A DNA stretch of 64,000 nucleotides from DATCYX01 sp963714425 (GTDB lineage Bacteria; Chloroflexota; Anaerolineae; Anaerolineales; UBA4823). Below the pieces are notes generated by a model, which had not been told where the DNA came from, searched no databases, and saw only the letters and a program-made list of their open reading frames with translations. How positions within the stretch are numbered: position 1 is the stretch's first letter; every line of letters starts with the position of its first letter. Positions 36,539-45,342 of this stretch are shown in pieces. The DNA lies in contig CAVQOI010000001.1 in NCBI GenBank assembly GCA_963714425.1, positions 124,001-188,000 on the forward strand. Direction: 5' to 3'. Both the position numbers and the translations under genes were made by a program.

Positions 36539-37762
36539 ATGTTAAAAATGACAATCGACGAGCAAGTTGCGCTGCTCATGCAAGGCACAGAGTATGGCGA
36601 TGACGAGCTCAAGCAGGCGATGGCAGCAGAGCTTCGCCAACGACTGAAGGAAGCCGAGAGCGAAGGCCGGCCATTACGTGTTTACTGTGGCTTCGATCCG
36701 CGCACCAGCGACCTGCACCTGGGACATACTGTGCCCATGCGCAAGCTACGCCAGTTCCAGGAGCTGGGGCACGAAGTGACTTTTTTGGTTGGTAACTACA
36801 CCTCGCTAATCGGCGATCCCTCCGATCAGGATAAGCTACGCCCCTTGCTTACAGCCGAGCAAGTGGAAGAGAATGCGCGCACTTACTCCGAACAGGCATA
36901 CAAGATCCTCGATCGCGAGAAAACCCTTATCCGTTTCAATGCCACCTGGCTATCAAAATTATCCTTTGCCGACCTAATCAACCTGGCATCAAACTTCACC
37001 ATACAGCAGTTCTTAACCCGTGAAAATTTCCGTGTGCGATGGGAAAAAGGCGACCCGCTCTACCTGCATGAAACGTTTTACTCAATTATGCAGGGGTATG
37101 ACGCCTACGCCATGAAATCCGATGTCCAGGTAGGTGGAACAGACCAGCTTTTTAATATTGTTACTGCGGCACGCAAAATTATGACTTCGCTGGGCGAGAA
37201 ACCCAATATAGCTGTCATCCTGGGGATACTTCCGGGCACCGATGGCGAGGTCAAGATGAGCAAGTCGCTTGGGAATCACATTCCTTTGCTTTCCACGGCT
37301 GAGGATATGTATGGCAAGGTGATGAGCATACCCGACAAAGCTATGCCGCAATATTTTCGCCTGGTGACGAGATGGACTCCTCCAGAAGTCACCAAGCTGG
37401 TGAGTGGCCTTGATTCGGGACAGCTGCACCCGCGGGATGTTAAAATGAAGCTGGCGCGTGAGATTGTATCCATCTATCACAACGATGTTTCCGCCGAGCA
37501 GGCTGAACAGGCCTTTGTGCGCGTCTTTCAGAGAGGCGGAGTACCCGACCAGATGCTTGAATATTCATTAAAAGATGAACAGACCGTGCTGGATGTTCTC
37601 TTGGAAGGTGGGTTGGTAAGCAGCAAAGGAGAAGGGCGGCGCCTGATCGATCAGAAAGGTGTGCGCCTGGATGGAGAGGTGCTCTCGGACCCTACCCAAA
37701 GCTTTCCAGGGGTGGGTGTGTTGCAGGTAGGCAAGCGCAAGTATTTGAAAGTCACTCGATAA
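36539..37762 (+). CDS. tyrS: Tyrosyl-tRNA synthetase
   Basis: Class I synthetase charging tRNA-Tyr. 407 residues. HIGH-type motif LHLGHTVPMRKL, KMSKS motif VKMSKSLGNHI, and a C-terminal S4 RNA-binding domain (GEGRRLIDQKGVRLDGEVLS). The layout and length match the TyrZ subgroup. ATG 36539 is listed; ATG 36548 is 9 bases downstream, preceded by TTAAAA only. Confidence 0.95.
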   Translation: MLKMTIDEQVALLMQGTEYGDDELKQAMAAELRQRLKEAESEGRPLRVYCGFDPRTSDLHLGHTVPMRKLRQFQELGHEVTFLVGNYTSLIGDPSDQDKLRPLLTAEQVEENARTYSEQAYKILDREKTLIRFNATWLSKLSFADLINLASNFTIQQFLTRENFRVRWEKGDPLYLHETFYSIMQGYDAYAMKSDVQVGGTDQLFNIVTAARKIMTSLGEKPNIAVILGILPGTDGEVKMSKSLGNHIPLLSTAEDMYGKVMSIPDKAMPQYFRLVTRWTPPEVTKLVSGLDSGQLHPRDVKMKLAREIVSIYHNDVSAEQAEQAFVRVFQRGGVPDQMLEYSLKDEQTVLDVLLEGGLVSSKGEGRRLIDQKGVRLDGEVLSDPTQSFPGVGVLQVGKRKYLKVTR

Positions 37763-37767
37763 CTGAC

Positions 37768-40173
37768 TCACGGTTGCATTGCCAACAATAACAGATCTTG
37801 TCCAAGCTGTTGGGCGAGCTCGCGATTATCTTCTTCAAGCAGAACAGCGATGGCGAGAGGCGTCCCACTCCAGGTAGGGGGCGTACCACCCACGTACCAC
37901 GTGACGAATGTTTCAGACTGGTCGGCAACCTGGCTGACCTGTCCCCAGAACATTTGATTCTCAGTCAACAAATCCCTGGTGATCTCAAAGGCAGCATTTT
38001 CGTCATATTCAGGCGAGGGAGAACTCTGTGCAGGTAGAAAAACCCAACCTGCCGCAGGTGTGTTGACTGCCATTGCCAGGATAGGTGCCGGGCGGATGCC
38101 GCTAGCGCTGAGGGCAGCAGCGGAGAGGGAGACTTGCAGTGGGCTGAGACGTGGCACCTCGCCATCTTCGGGTAGCCCCGTGGCAGGTAAATACAGCTTA
38201 TTCGTAAGATCCAATCCGGGGTCTTGATAACCGAGGGGGAAGAGAAAAGCAGCCAGATCGCCTATGGGATAACGTCCCTGAGCAGCGCGATTTAGTAGGG
38301 GGGTGAAGGGGTCATTGACCAAGCTCTCCCAGGTTTGTTCGAGGAGGTTGGCATCATAGGTGGGGTGTGAGGCCATAACCAGAATCTCGCCTCGGCGAGC
38401 GTCGATCAGCACAACCGCGCCATTATGCAACCCCAGGGCTTCATCGGCTGCTCGTTGTATCTCCAGATTTAGGCTCAAGCGTATATCCAACCCGGGTGGA
38501 GGCTGTCCGTAGAGCAACTGGTTCCACAAGATGCTCAAGCCAGGGTTGCCGCGCAGCCCACGCAGGTATGGATCGAGACCATCCTCTAGTGCTGCCAGAC
38601 CGTACATCGGATTTGAGTAGCCGATAACCGGGCTAAGAGGTGGGTAGAGTATTTGCCGGGTATACGCGCCTGGCTCTCCGCTGCTGGTAGATAGCACGGT
38701 GCCGTTGCGGTCGAGGAGTTCTCCGCGGAGCACGCTGCGCTCGGCAATGGCGCGCCGGGCGTTATCGCTGCGAGTGAGCAGGTCAGGACCGCGATAGATC
38801 GCCCACCAGCCGGAAACCAGCGCAGCTGACCCCAAACCTGCCAGCAGGATGGCAACCAGACCGAGATAGGGTCGAGCGTCGATCTGCAAAATGGGGCGGC
38901 TGTCTTCATCGCGCTGGCTGATAAGCTCGAGGAGCAGCACAGAAATGAAGGAAGTCAGTAAGGATGAGCCTCCGTAAGATACGAATGGCAAGGTGACACC
39001 CGTGAGAGGCAGCAGGCGCAGATTTCCACCGATGATCAGGATGCTTTGCCCAGCCAGGTACGCGCTCAATCCGGAAGCCAGATAGCGCTGGAAATTATCG
39101 CGAGCCAACAAAGCGATACGGAAACCGCGCCAAGCCAAGATCGCCAGCATCACCAGTAAGGCGATTGAACCGGATAATCCTTGCTCCTCGGAGATGGCGG
39201 CGAAGATGAAATCGGAGTGAGAGATGGGTACCAGGGTCGGGTTGCCCAATCCTGGGCCCCGCCCAACTAATCCTCCGCTGGCTACAGCCAGCAAAGATTG
39301 AACAATCTGAAAGGAACGCCCGCTGGGGTCTAGCCAGGGATTGAGCCAGGCGTCCACCCGCAATCGCACCACATCGAAGAGTGCATAGCCTGCAACGCCT
39401 GCCAGGATGAGGGTCAACCCACCGAAAGCCAGGAAGCGCCAATCCCCGGTGGCGACAAAAACCACGGCGATGTATAAGAAGATGAAGATGGACGCAGTTC
39501 CGAGGTCGCGCTGCACCAGGAGCAAAGCCATAGTCAGGCCGGTCATTATCAGGGTAGGCGCCAGCAGAGGGAGCAGGTAACGCCTGCGTTTGGTGAGGTA
39601 ATAAGGGTCCTGCCCTGCAAGGTAAGCTGCCAGGTACACAACCAGAAGCAATTTCAAAGGCTCGGACGGTTGGAAGTAAAGCCCGCAACACCCCAACCAC
39701 AGGCGCGGCCCGAACCCCAGCGGATTCGTTCCGAAAATCAGGGTGAGACCTGTCAGCAGCAGCCCTCCGGTAAGCCAAACATACTTGAACCGGCGTAAAA
39801 AATCCAAATCTCTGGATAATCTCAACCCTACTACGAACACCAGTCCACAGACCAGCAGCCAGACGCTCTGGCGCAGTCCGATGGATGGGGTCAGACGCCA
39901 GATACTCAACAATCCCCAACCGCTAAGCACAGCCGCAAGGGGCAGCAGGTAAGCATCGCGCCCAGGTAAGCGCCGTCTCGCCTGCAGGTGGCTGACAAGC
40001 ACGACCCCCGCCCAAATCAGGAGTCCTAGCCAGTGTGCCCAGCGCAATTCCACGTCCCAGGAACGCTGGCGTACGGCAGGTGCAAGCGTTAGACTGGTAG
40101 CAAATAAGAGCAGGAACAGGGCAGCAATACTGAGCAGACCCCGTTCGATGCGGTCAGTGAGCCCGTGCCTCAT
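37768..40173 (-). CDS. SEDS glycosyltransferase fused to a pseudo-transpeptidase (RodA-PbpA-like)
   Basis: 801 residues. The first about 420 form a ten-helix SEDS peptidoglycan polymerase with intact hallmarks: NPWLDPSGRSFQIVQSLLAV (catalytic loop Asp in WLDP) and PISHSDFIFAAISEEQG. A connected PBP2/PbpA-like part follows (RGELLDRNGTVLSTSSGEPG; SPVIGYSNPMYGLAALEDGL; LSLNLEIQRAADEAL). In that part the active-site SxxK is lost: YPPGSTFK of real enzymes is YPIGDLAAF, so Ser is D639 and Lys is A642. The KTG motif is also absent (GQVSQVADQ in its place). The PBP half therefore cannot cross-link by the normal mechanism and may serve as an allosteric activator of the polymerase. Last gene of the fhaA-fhaB-mtnP operon. 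Confidence 0.88.
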   Translation of the reverse strand: MRHGLTDRIERGLLSIAALFLLLFATSLTLAPAVRQRSWDVELRWAHWLGLLIWAGVVLVSHLQARRRLPGRDAYLLPLAAVLSGWGLLSIWRLTPSIGLRQSVWLLVCGLVFVVGLRLSRDLDFLRRFKYVWLTGGLLLTGLTLIFGTNPLGFGPRLWLGCCGLYFQPSEPLKLLLVVYLAAYLAGQDPYYLTKRRRYLLPLLAPTLIMTGLTMALLLVQRDLGTASIFIFLYIAVVFVATGDWRFLAFGGLTLILAGVAGYALFDVVRLRVDAWLNPWLDPSGRSFQIVQSLLAVASGGLVGRGPGLGNPTLVPISHSDFIFAAISEEQGLSGSIALLVMLAILAWRGFRIALLARDNFQRYLASGLSAYLAGQSILIIGGNLRLLPLTGVTLPFVSYGGSSLLTSFISVLLLELISQRDEDSRPILQIDARPYLGLVAILLAGLGSAALVSGWWAIYRGPDLLTRSDNARRAIAERSVLRGELLDRNGTVLSTSSGEPGAYTRQILYPPLSPVIGYSNPMYGLAALEDGLDPYLRGLRGNPGLSILWNQLLYGQPPPGLDIRLSLNLEIQRAADEALGLHNGAVVLIDARRGEILVMASHPTYDANLLEQTWESLVNDPFTPLLNRAAQGRYPIGDLAAFLFPLGYQDPGLDLTNKLYLPATGLPEDGEVPRLSPLQVSLSAAALSASGIRPAPILAMAVNTPAAGWVFLPAQSSPSPEYDENAAFEITRDLLTENQMFWGQVSQVADQSETFVTWYVGGTPPTWSGTPLAIAVLLEEDNRELAQQLGQDLLLLAMQP

Positions 40174-40178
40174 TTCTA

Positions 40179-41045
40179 TTACTTCAAGTATTTATCAACC
40201 AGGATAGCAAGACGCTGGCGCGTCTCAGTAGGGATCTTTTCGGGCTGTGTGATCAATGCGCTCGCCAGGGCATGCGGGCATTCGCAAGGACGCTCTGAGG
40301 AGAGACTACGCGCCAGTAAACGTACTGCTGATTGCGCCAGCTCGGTGTTTCGGTGTAAGATTTCGATCACCATCTCGACGGTAACCGCTTGCTCGCTGAC
40401 GTGCCAGACATCATAATCAGTGACGTGCGCCATAACGGCATAACAAATCTCAGCTTCACGCGCCAGAAATGCTTCGGGCGAGGAAGTCATCCCGATGATT
40501 GACATCCCCCAAGCCCGGTAAGTGTCTGATTCGGCTTTGGTAGAGAAGCGCGGCCCTTCAATGGTTACGAATGAGCCGCCCATGTGGACGGTTCCGCCAG
40601 ATGCTCGAACTGCCTGGAAGACCTGCTCCGACAGGTCTGGGCAATAGGGTTCGGCTACGCTGATGTGGGCGACCATCCCTTCGCCAAAGAAGCTACGAGC
40701 GCGCCCGCGAGTAAAATCAAATATCTGGTCAGGTATAACGATCTCTCCAGGGGCATAATCCTCACGCAACGAGCCACAAGCGCTAATGCTAACGATTCGC
40801 TCGACGCCTAAAGATTTGAGTGTGTAGATGTTGGCGCGGTAGGGCACTTCGGAAGGGGAGATATGATGCCCGATGCCGTGGCGAGCCAGGAAGGCAACCC
40901 GTTGCCCCTCCAGGTTTCCGACCACGATCGGGGCGCTCGGTTTCCCAAAAGGCGTATCCGGGTAGGTCTCCTGTGTGTCTTCCAAACCTTTCATTGTATA
41001 GAGCCCTGAGCCGCCCATGATCGCCAGGGTGGGGGATGAGTTCAT
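40179..41045 (-). CDS. mtnP: S-methyl-5'-thioadenosine phosphorylase
   Basis: Phosphorolyses methylthioadenosine to adenine and methylthioribose-1-phosphate in methionine salvage. 288 residues with the N-terminal GGSGLYTMKGLED, the base/phosphate loop ISACGSLRE, and EGPRFSTKAESDTYR typical of MtnP. Specificity between MTA and guanosine-type purines is not fully certain, but the S-D-T-Y segment favours MTAP. Its start overlaps the stop of fhaB by one base, so it is translated from the same message as cell-wall genes. Confidence 0.92.
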   Translation of the reverse strand: MNSSPTLAIMGGSGLYTMKGLEDTQETYPDTPFGKPSAPIVVGNLEGQRVAFLARHGIGHHISPSEVPYRANIYTLKSLGVERIVSISACGSLREDYAPGEIVIPDQIFDFTRGRARSFFGEGMVAHISVAEPYCPDLSEQVFQAVRASGGTVHMGGSFVTIEGPRFSTKAESDTYRAWGMSIIGMTSSPEAFLAREAEICYAVMAHVTDYDVWHVSEQAVTVEMVIEILHRNTELAQSAVRLLARSLSSERPCECPHALASALITQPEKIPTETRQRLAILVDKYLK

Positions 41046-41473
41046 TAGGTATCTCCTACCGTGATGGTAAAGCTTACCTGGCCGCAGCGCAGCTCGTCGC
41101 CTCCGGCGATTACCAGAGCTGCAGTGACCGGGTCCAGGTTCAGGAAGGTGCCATTTGTTGAGCGTAGGTCTTCAACCCACCATTGCCCCTGACGGTAGTA
41201 CAGGCGGGTATGTTGCGCGGAGACAGTACTGTCTTCCAGGACACAGTCACAGACAGGATCACGGCCAATGGTGACCTCTGGAAGTGTGAAGCGCAGGACC
41301 AGCGGATCGCCATCAGTATGTTGGTGCAGGGTAATTGCTGGCGCTTGGCGGACAGTTGAAAGACTTGCCTGCCGCTGCAAGTCTCGCCAGAGTAGATAGA
41401 GGGCGAAACCTAGAAAGGCATACAGGCTGAGGGTTGCCAACATGCGTAATACGAGAACGATGGTTGCACTCAT
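41045..41473 (-). CDS. FhaB-like FHA-domain protein with N-terminal membrane helix
   Basis: 142 residues: one transmembrane helix (LATLSLYAFLGFALYLLW), then an FHA phosphothreonine-binding domain (VTIGRDPVCDCVLEDSTVSA and LRSTNGTFLNLD, i.e. GR, SxxH counterpart SAQH and NG motifs). Size and topology match mycobacterial FhaB/FipA, a cell-division signalling adaptor. Overlaps the upstream fhaA gene by 4 bases. Confidence 0.88.
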   Translation of the reverse strand: MSATIVLVLRMLATLSLYAFLGFALYLLWRDLQRQASLSTVRQAPAITLHQHTDGDPLVLRFTLPEVTIGRDPVCDCVLEDSTVSAQHTRLYYRQGQWWVEDLRSTNGTFLNLDPVTAALVIAGGDELRCGQVSFTITVGDT

Positions 41474-42228
41474 TCGAAGTCGAGTTTTTGTGTCGCTCCC
41501 AGGGGGGTCTCGTCCTGACCGAAGACCAGCGGCACACCCGCCAAAGAAATAACATCTCCCGGGTAGAGCAGGCTTTGATGTACCGGTTGGTCATTCACGA
41601 GCGTCCCGCCTAGAGAATCCAGGTCGAAAATCACATAGCGACCTTTGATGGCTCGTAGCTGAGCGTGTACGCGAGAGATGCGCGCATCGTCGATCACTAG
41701 GTTGTTATCGGGTCGTCTACCGATATTGATGACGGACTGGTCAAGCTGGAAAATGCGCGTACCATTAACGATCAAATAAGCATAGACAGGCACAGACGGA
41801 GTATCTGGGGTGGCTTCGACAACCATATCAGTTGTCTCCGCAAGGTTGTCGATGCTGATTTGGGCTTTAACCTGGACCTGGCGGGGCGCAGCCTCTGGGT
41901 CCGTGATCACACGCAGCACCGGTGGGCTGAGCATAATCAGGTCTGCAGCTACTGCAGCCTCTCGCAATGTTTGCGCCAGGGCTTCCAGCACCTGTGCATC
42001 TGGCTCGATAAGCTCCGTTTGAGAAGGGTGGACAGAAAGCGTGTAGAGATTGGGCGCGGCCATCTCACCACCTGCTTGTTTTTTGATGCCAGATTGCATG
42101 GCATCTGTCAGGCGGGTAGCCAGTTCTTTTTGCAGGTGTTCGGATGCAAATATGCGCGCTGCGCTCCCTTCGATAAGGGTTTGCAACCGCGATTCCAGCT
42201 GCACCAGTACTTCTTTTAACAATCCCAT
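41470..42228 (-). CDS. FhaA-like protein: DUF3662 plus FHA domain
   Basis: About 252 residues from ATG 42228 (MGLLKEVLVQLESRLQTLIE), chosen because GGGG lies upstream and a predicted transcription start falls between it and the longer frame start at 42279. N-terminal domain DUF3662 to about residue 120, then an FHA domain near the C-terminus (INIGRRPDNNLVIDDARISR, VHAQL, DLDSLGGTLVND). In actinobacteria FhaA binds phosphorylated wall regulators such as MviN. Heads the operon whose last gene is the SEDS fusion. No Ser/Thr kinase gene is visible in the window. Confidence 0.88.
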   Translation of the reverse strand: MGLLKEVLVQLESRLQTLIEGSAARIFASEHLQKELATRLTDAMQSGIKKQAGGEMAAPNLYTLSVHPSQTELIEPDAQVLEALAQTLREAAVAADLIMLSPPVLRVITDPEAAPRQVQVKAQISIDNLAETTDMVVEATPDTPSVPVYAYLIVNGTRIFQLDQSVINIGRRPDNNLVIDDARISRVHAQLRAIKGRYVIFDLDSLGGTLVNDQPVHQSLLYPGDVISLAGVPLVFGQDETPLGATQKLDFE

Positions 42229-42246
42229 GCTCTGTACCCCGTGGTA

Positions 42247-42275
42247 ATTATAGCAGGGAACACATACGTTATAAT
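42247..42275. promoter_or_regulatory. Back-to-back promoters of fhaA operon (minus) and archease (plus)
   Basis: Minus strand: extended -10 TGCTATAAT at 42247-42255, predicting a start near 42240 and a 5' leader of about 12 bases for fhaA. Plus strand: TATAAT at 42270-42275, only 6 bases before the archease ATG at 42282, predicting a leaderless mRNA. The two start regions are within 45 bases, so the promoters may interfere. Confidence 0.6.
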
Positions 42276-42281
42276 CCAATT

Positions 42282-42692
42282 ATGAGCGCCACATCCGGCT
42301 ATCGCGAAAGGCAGCACACCGCCGACTGGGAGCTGGAGGTTTGGGCACTGGACCTATCCGGGCTTTTCGAGCAGGCAGCGCGGGGGATGTATGCTCTGGC
42401 GGGCGTGGATCTCGGGTCAGGTAGTGGTCAAAAGCGCCAGTTTGTTCTCGAGGCTGTGGATAAAGAGAGCTTGATTGTGCAGTTCCTCGAAGAGTTATTG
42501 TACATCCTGAGCATGGAGTGGCTGGCGTTCGACGAGTTTCACCTGGAAGTGAATGAGACCCAACTCCAGGCAAACCTTGTCGGAACCAAGGTGGAGTCCC
42601 TACAAAAAGAGATCAAAGCTGTGACCTTCCACAATATCCACATCGAGCAAGATCGAGATAGGTTTGTCGTGCGGATCGTGTTTGATGTGTAA
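42282..42692 (+). CDS. Archease (RtcB activator)
   Basis: 136-residue archease-family protein. RQHTADWELEVWALDLSGLFE holds the HTAD metal-binding motif, and the tail VTFHNIHIEQDRDRFVVRIV is characteristic. Archease promotes multiple-turnover guanylylation of RtcB. It lies 57 bp before rtcB in the same direction, the usual pairing. Confidence 0.94.
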   Translation: MSATSGYRERQHTADWELEVWALDLSGLFEQAARGMYALAGVDLGSGSGQKRQFVLEAVDKESLIVQFLEELLYILSMEWLAFDEFHLEVNETQLQANLVGTKVESLQKEIKAVTFHNIHIEQDRDRFVVRIVFDV

Positions 42693-42749
42693 GTCACAAC
42701 CGGAGGTTTGAGGACTTGCCTCTACAAGGCAAGTAAAGGAATGAGTTTG

Positions 42750-44201
42750 ATGGTGAATTTGAAAGACTTAAAGCGAATTAGCGACTACGAGTGGGAAATC
42801 CCCAAGAATTATCGGGAGGATATGCGCGTACCTGTGCGAATCTTTGCCACACGACGCTTGCTTGAAGCGATAATGGATGACAAGTCTCTGACGCAGGCAG
42901 TAAACTCGGCCACGCTGCCAGGTTTGGTGGGCTATGTCGTTGTGATGCCGGACATGCACCAGGGCTACGGATTTCCTATTGGTGGTGTGGCAGCCACCCG
43001 ATACCCAGAAGGTGTGATCTCTCCAGGGGGAATTGGCTACGATATCAACTGTGGTGTACGCCTGTTAGCATCGCAGATTGACCTTGAAACCGCAGCCGAT
43101 CATCTGGACGCACTGGCTTCGGCACTTAACCAGAATTGCCCAAGCGGGGTGGGTACGAAGGGTCACGTGCGTGTGACCGAGCGCGAACTGGATGAGGTCT
43201 GCCGCCTGGGCAGCCGGTGGGCATTTAATAACGGGTACGCCAGCGAAGCAGACTTGCGCAGGACTGAAGAAAATGGGACGCTGGCAGGCGCTGACCCAGA
43301 CCAGGTGAGTAAGCGCGCCAAGGAACGTGGCCGCGCCCAGATCGGCACGCTGGGAGCCGGAAATCATTTCATCGAAGTAGACTTGGTAGAGCAGATTTTT
43401 GACGCTCAGGCAGCGCAGGCGATGGGGCTGCAGGAAGGTAAGCTGGCGGTCCAGATTCACTGCGGCTCGCGCGGATTTGGCCACCAGATTTGCACGGACT
43501 ATGTTAAAGATTTCCAGAAGGCTGTGCACCGTTATGGCATTAAGCTGGCGGATCGAGAGCTGGTGTGCGCACCTTTAGATTCACCTGAAGGAGAGGCTTA
43601 TCTGGGTGCCATGCGCAGCGCCGCAAATTATGCATTTGCCAATCGACAGGTGCTGGCGCATTATGCACGTAAAGCCTTCGAGGAAGTTCTGGCGGGTGTT
43701 GTCAAGAACTGGCATCTCCACCAGGTATATGACATCGCTCACAATATGGGCAAGATTGAGACGCACCTGGTCGAGGGTAAACAGGTCAAGGTATGCGTGC
43801 ATCGCAAGGGGGCGACACGCGCATTTGGTCCTGGCTTCAGCGGATTGCCCGAGGAGTATCGCTCGATTGGCCAGCCGGTTCTGGTGCCGGGAAGCATGGG
43901 TACCGCCTCGTGGGTGTTGGTGGGTACACAGGGTAGCATGGAGCGGTCTTTCGGTTCGTCCTGCCATGGAGCAGGACGAGTGATGAGCCGCAGCGAAGCC
44001 AAACGAAAGGTATGGGGTGAAGATCTCCGAACTCAGCTCGAAGCCAGCGGGATCCACGTCCGCGCCGGATCGCTGCCTGGTTTGGCGGAGGAGGCTCCCC
44101 AGGCTTATAAGGATGTGGATGATGTCGTGGCGACGGTTGCTGGGGCTGGCATTGCCCGGAAAGTGGCGCGGCTGACTCCCGTGGCGGTGGTGAAGGGGTA
44201 A
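42750..44201 (+). CDS. rtcB: RNA-splicing ligase RtcB
   Basis: Mn2+/GTP-dependent ligase that joins RNA 2',3'-cyclic phosphate or 3'-phosphate to 5'-OH ends; in bacteria it repairs or heals RNA. About 483 residues. Visible: MPDMHQGYGFPIGGVAA, GGIGYDINCGVRLL (metal-binding Asp/Cys), GTLGAGNHFIEV, and QIHCGSRGFGHQ, plus the guanylylated His region in SSCHGAGRVMSRSEA. ATG 42750 has AAAGGA 9 bases upstream; ATG 42741 lacks spacing. The long frame start at 42708 is not supported. Confidence 0.95.
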   Translation: MVNLKDLKRISDYEWEIPKNYREDMRVPVRIFATRRLLEAIMDDKSLTQAVNSATLPGLVGYVVVMPDMHQGYGFPIGGVAATRYPEGVISPGGIGYDINCGVRLLASQIDLETAADHLDALASALNQNCPSGVGTKGHVRVTERELDEVCRLGSRWAFNNGYASEADLRRTEENGTLAGADPDQVSKRAKERGRAQIGTLGAGNHFIEVDLVEQIFDAQAAQAMGLQEGKLAVQIHCGSRGFGHQICTDYVKDFQKAVHRYGIKLADRELVCAPLDSPEGEAYLGAMRSAANYAFANRQVLAHYARKAFEEVLAGVVKNWHLHQVYDIAHNMGKIETHLVEGKQVKVCVHRKGATRAFGPGFSGLPEEYRSIGQPVLVPGSMGTASWVLVGTQGSMERSFGSSCHGAGRVMSRSEAKRKVWGEDLRTQLEASGIHVRAGSLPGLAEEAPQAYKDVDDVVATVAGAGIARKVARLTPVAVVKG

Positions 44202-44313
44202 GCGGGGCGATGCAAGAGGGACGCGCGAGGTGAGGCAAGGTGCGAATCCTGAGGGAACCGGTGAGGTACGGAGTGCGTTATAAAGGTGAGAAGATGCTTT
44301 GTTGGAGGATGCA

Positions 44314-44802
44314 ATGATGCGAAATTTGTTCACGCTTTGTGTCTGTCTGGTCATTCTTTGGATGGCTGCCTGCGCCCGGGTGAGCGATCCGGTTGAGTTT
44401 GAGCCAACCCGAGATGCGTCAGCCCCTGTTTCTAGCGATGAGACACCTTCGGGAGAGCAGCCAGCTTCGCCTCTGGACCCAATCCCCGGCGAGGTAAACC
44501 TGTCGCGCGGCCAGGTGATGATAGAAGAGAGTGAAGTCCTGGTTATGGAAAGTTACCCCTTACAGGTGATGTTGCGTTTGAAAGGCACAATGGCCACACC
44601 TTGCCACCACTTGCGAGCACAAGTCGAGAAACCAGATGTGGAAAACCGAATCGTTGTCGATGTGTATTCGGTCTACGATCCAAACGAGATCTGCATCCAG
44701 GTGATCGAAGAGTTTGAGACCAACCTGCCCCTGGGCAGTTACGAGGATGGCTCCTATACGATCAGGGTGAATGGTGAGCAGGTGGGCGAATTTACGCAAT
44801 AA
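44314..44802 (+). CDS. Small lipoprotein, unknown function
   Basis: About 162 residues. Signal peptide with lipobox-like CVCLVILWMAAC at its end, then a Ser/Pro/Glu-rich linker and a compact beta-rich domain (ESYPLQVMLRLKGTMATPCH; EEFETNLPLGSYEDGSYTIR). Two Cys in the domain (PCH and EICIQ) could form a disulfide. GGAGG lies 5 bases before ATG 44314 and 8 before ATG 44317; either may be used. Ends overlapping the rnhA start by one base. Confidence 0.75.
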   Translation: MMRNLFTLCVCLVILWMAACARVSDPVEFEPTRDASAPVSSDETPSGEQPASPLDPIPGEVNLSRGQVMIEESEVLVMESYPLQVMLRLKGTMATPCHHLRAQVEKPDVENRIVVDVYSVYDPNEICIQVIEEFETNLPLGSYEDGSYTIRVNGEQVGEFTQ

Positions 44803-45311
44803 TGGTCAATCCCCAAAAGCAAGTCAAGATCTATACCGATGGGGGCTGCGATCCGAACCCGGGCCCAGGGGGTTATGGGGTTGTTCTTCTTTCCGATAGG
44901 CAGCGCAAGGAGCTATCTGGAGGCTTCCGCCTGACCACCAATAACCGCATGGAGATCTACGCCGCTATCAAAGGCCTCGAATCCTTGCAAGAGCCCAGCG
45001 CGGTCATTCTCTATAGCGACTCGGAATATCTGGTCAACGCCATCAACCAGGGGTGGGTTCTGCGTTGGAAAGCCAACCGCTGGAAGCGCAATAAGCGCGA
45101 GAAAGCATTAAATGTGGATCTATGGAAAAAGCTATTGTCGCTGTGTGAGTTCCATCAGGTGGAATTCGTGTGGGTGAAGGGGCATGCTGGATTGAAGGGA
45201 AACGAGCGTGCCGACCGGCTCTCTATTGCTGGCTTGAGGGGGAGGAACCTGGGCGTAGATGAGGGGTATGAAAACACACAGACGAGCGACCAAAGGTCGT
45301 TTAATTTCTAA
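44802..45311 (+). CDS. rnhA: Ribonuclease HI
   Basis: Cleaves RNA in RNA/DNA hybrids. 169 residues. Catalytic carboxylates: D in YTDGGCDPNPGPGG, E in NNRMEIYAAI, D in LYSDSEYLVN, and the last D in ERADRLS; WVKGHAG holds the conserved His. C-terminal extension of about 20 residues after the domain is short and not recognisable. Coupled to the lipoprotein gene. Confidence 0.95.
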   Translation: MVNPQKQVKIYTDGGCDPNPGPGGYGVVLLSDRQRKELSGGFRLTTNNRMEIYAAIKGLESLQEPSAVILYSDSEYLVNAINQGWVLRWKANRWKRNKREKALNVDLWKKLLSLCEFHQVEFVWVKGHAGLKGNERADRLSIAGLRGRNLGVDEGYENTQTSDQRSFNF

Positions 45312-45342
45312 TCGGCAAAGCTATTCATAGACGATTTGAGGG

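Noticed and set aside
42708..42750. TTG start of RtcB at 42708
   Set aside because: The only GGAGG is one base away, too close; ATG 42750 has proper spacing and the normal protein start.
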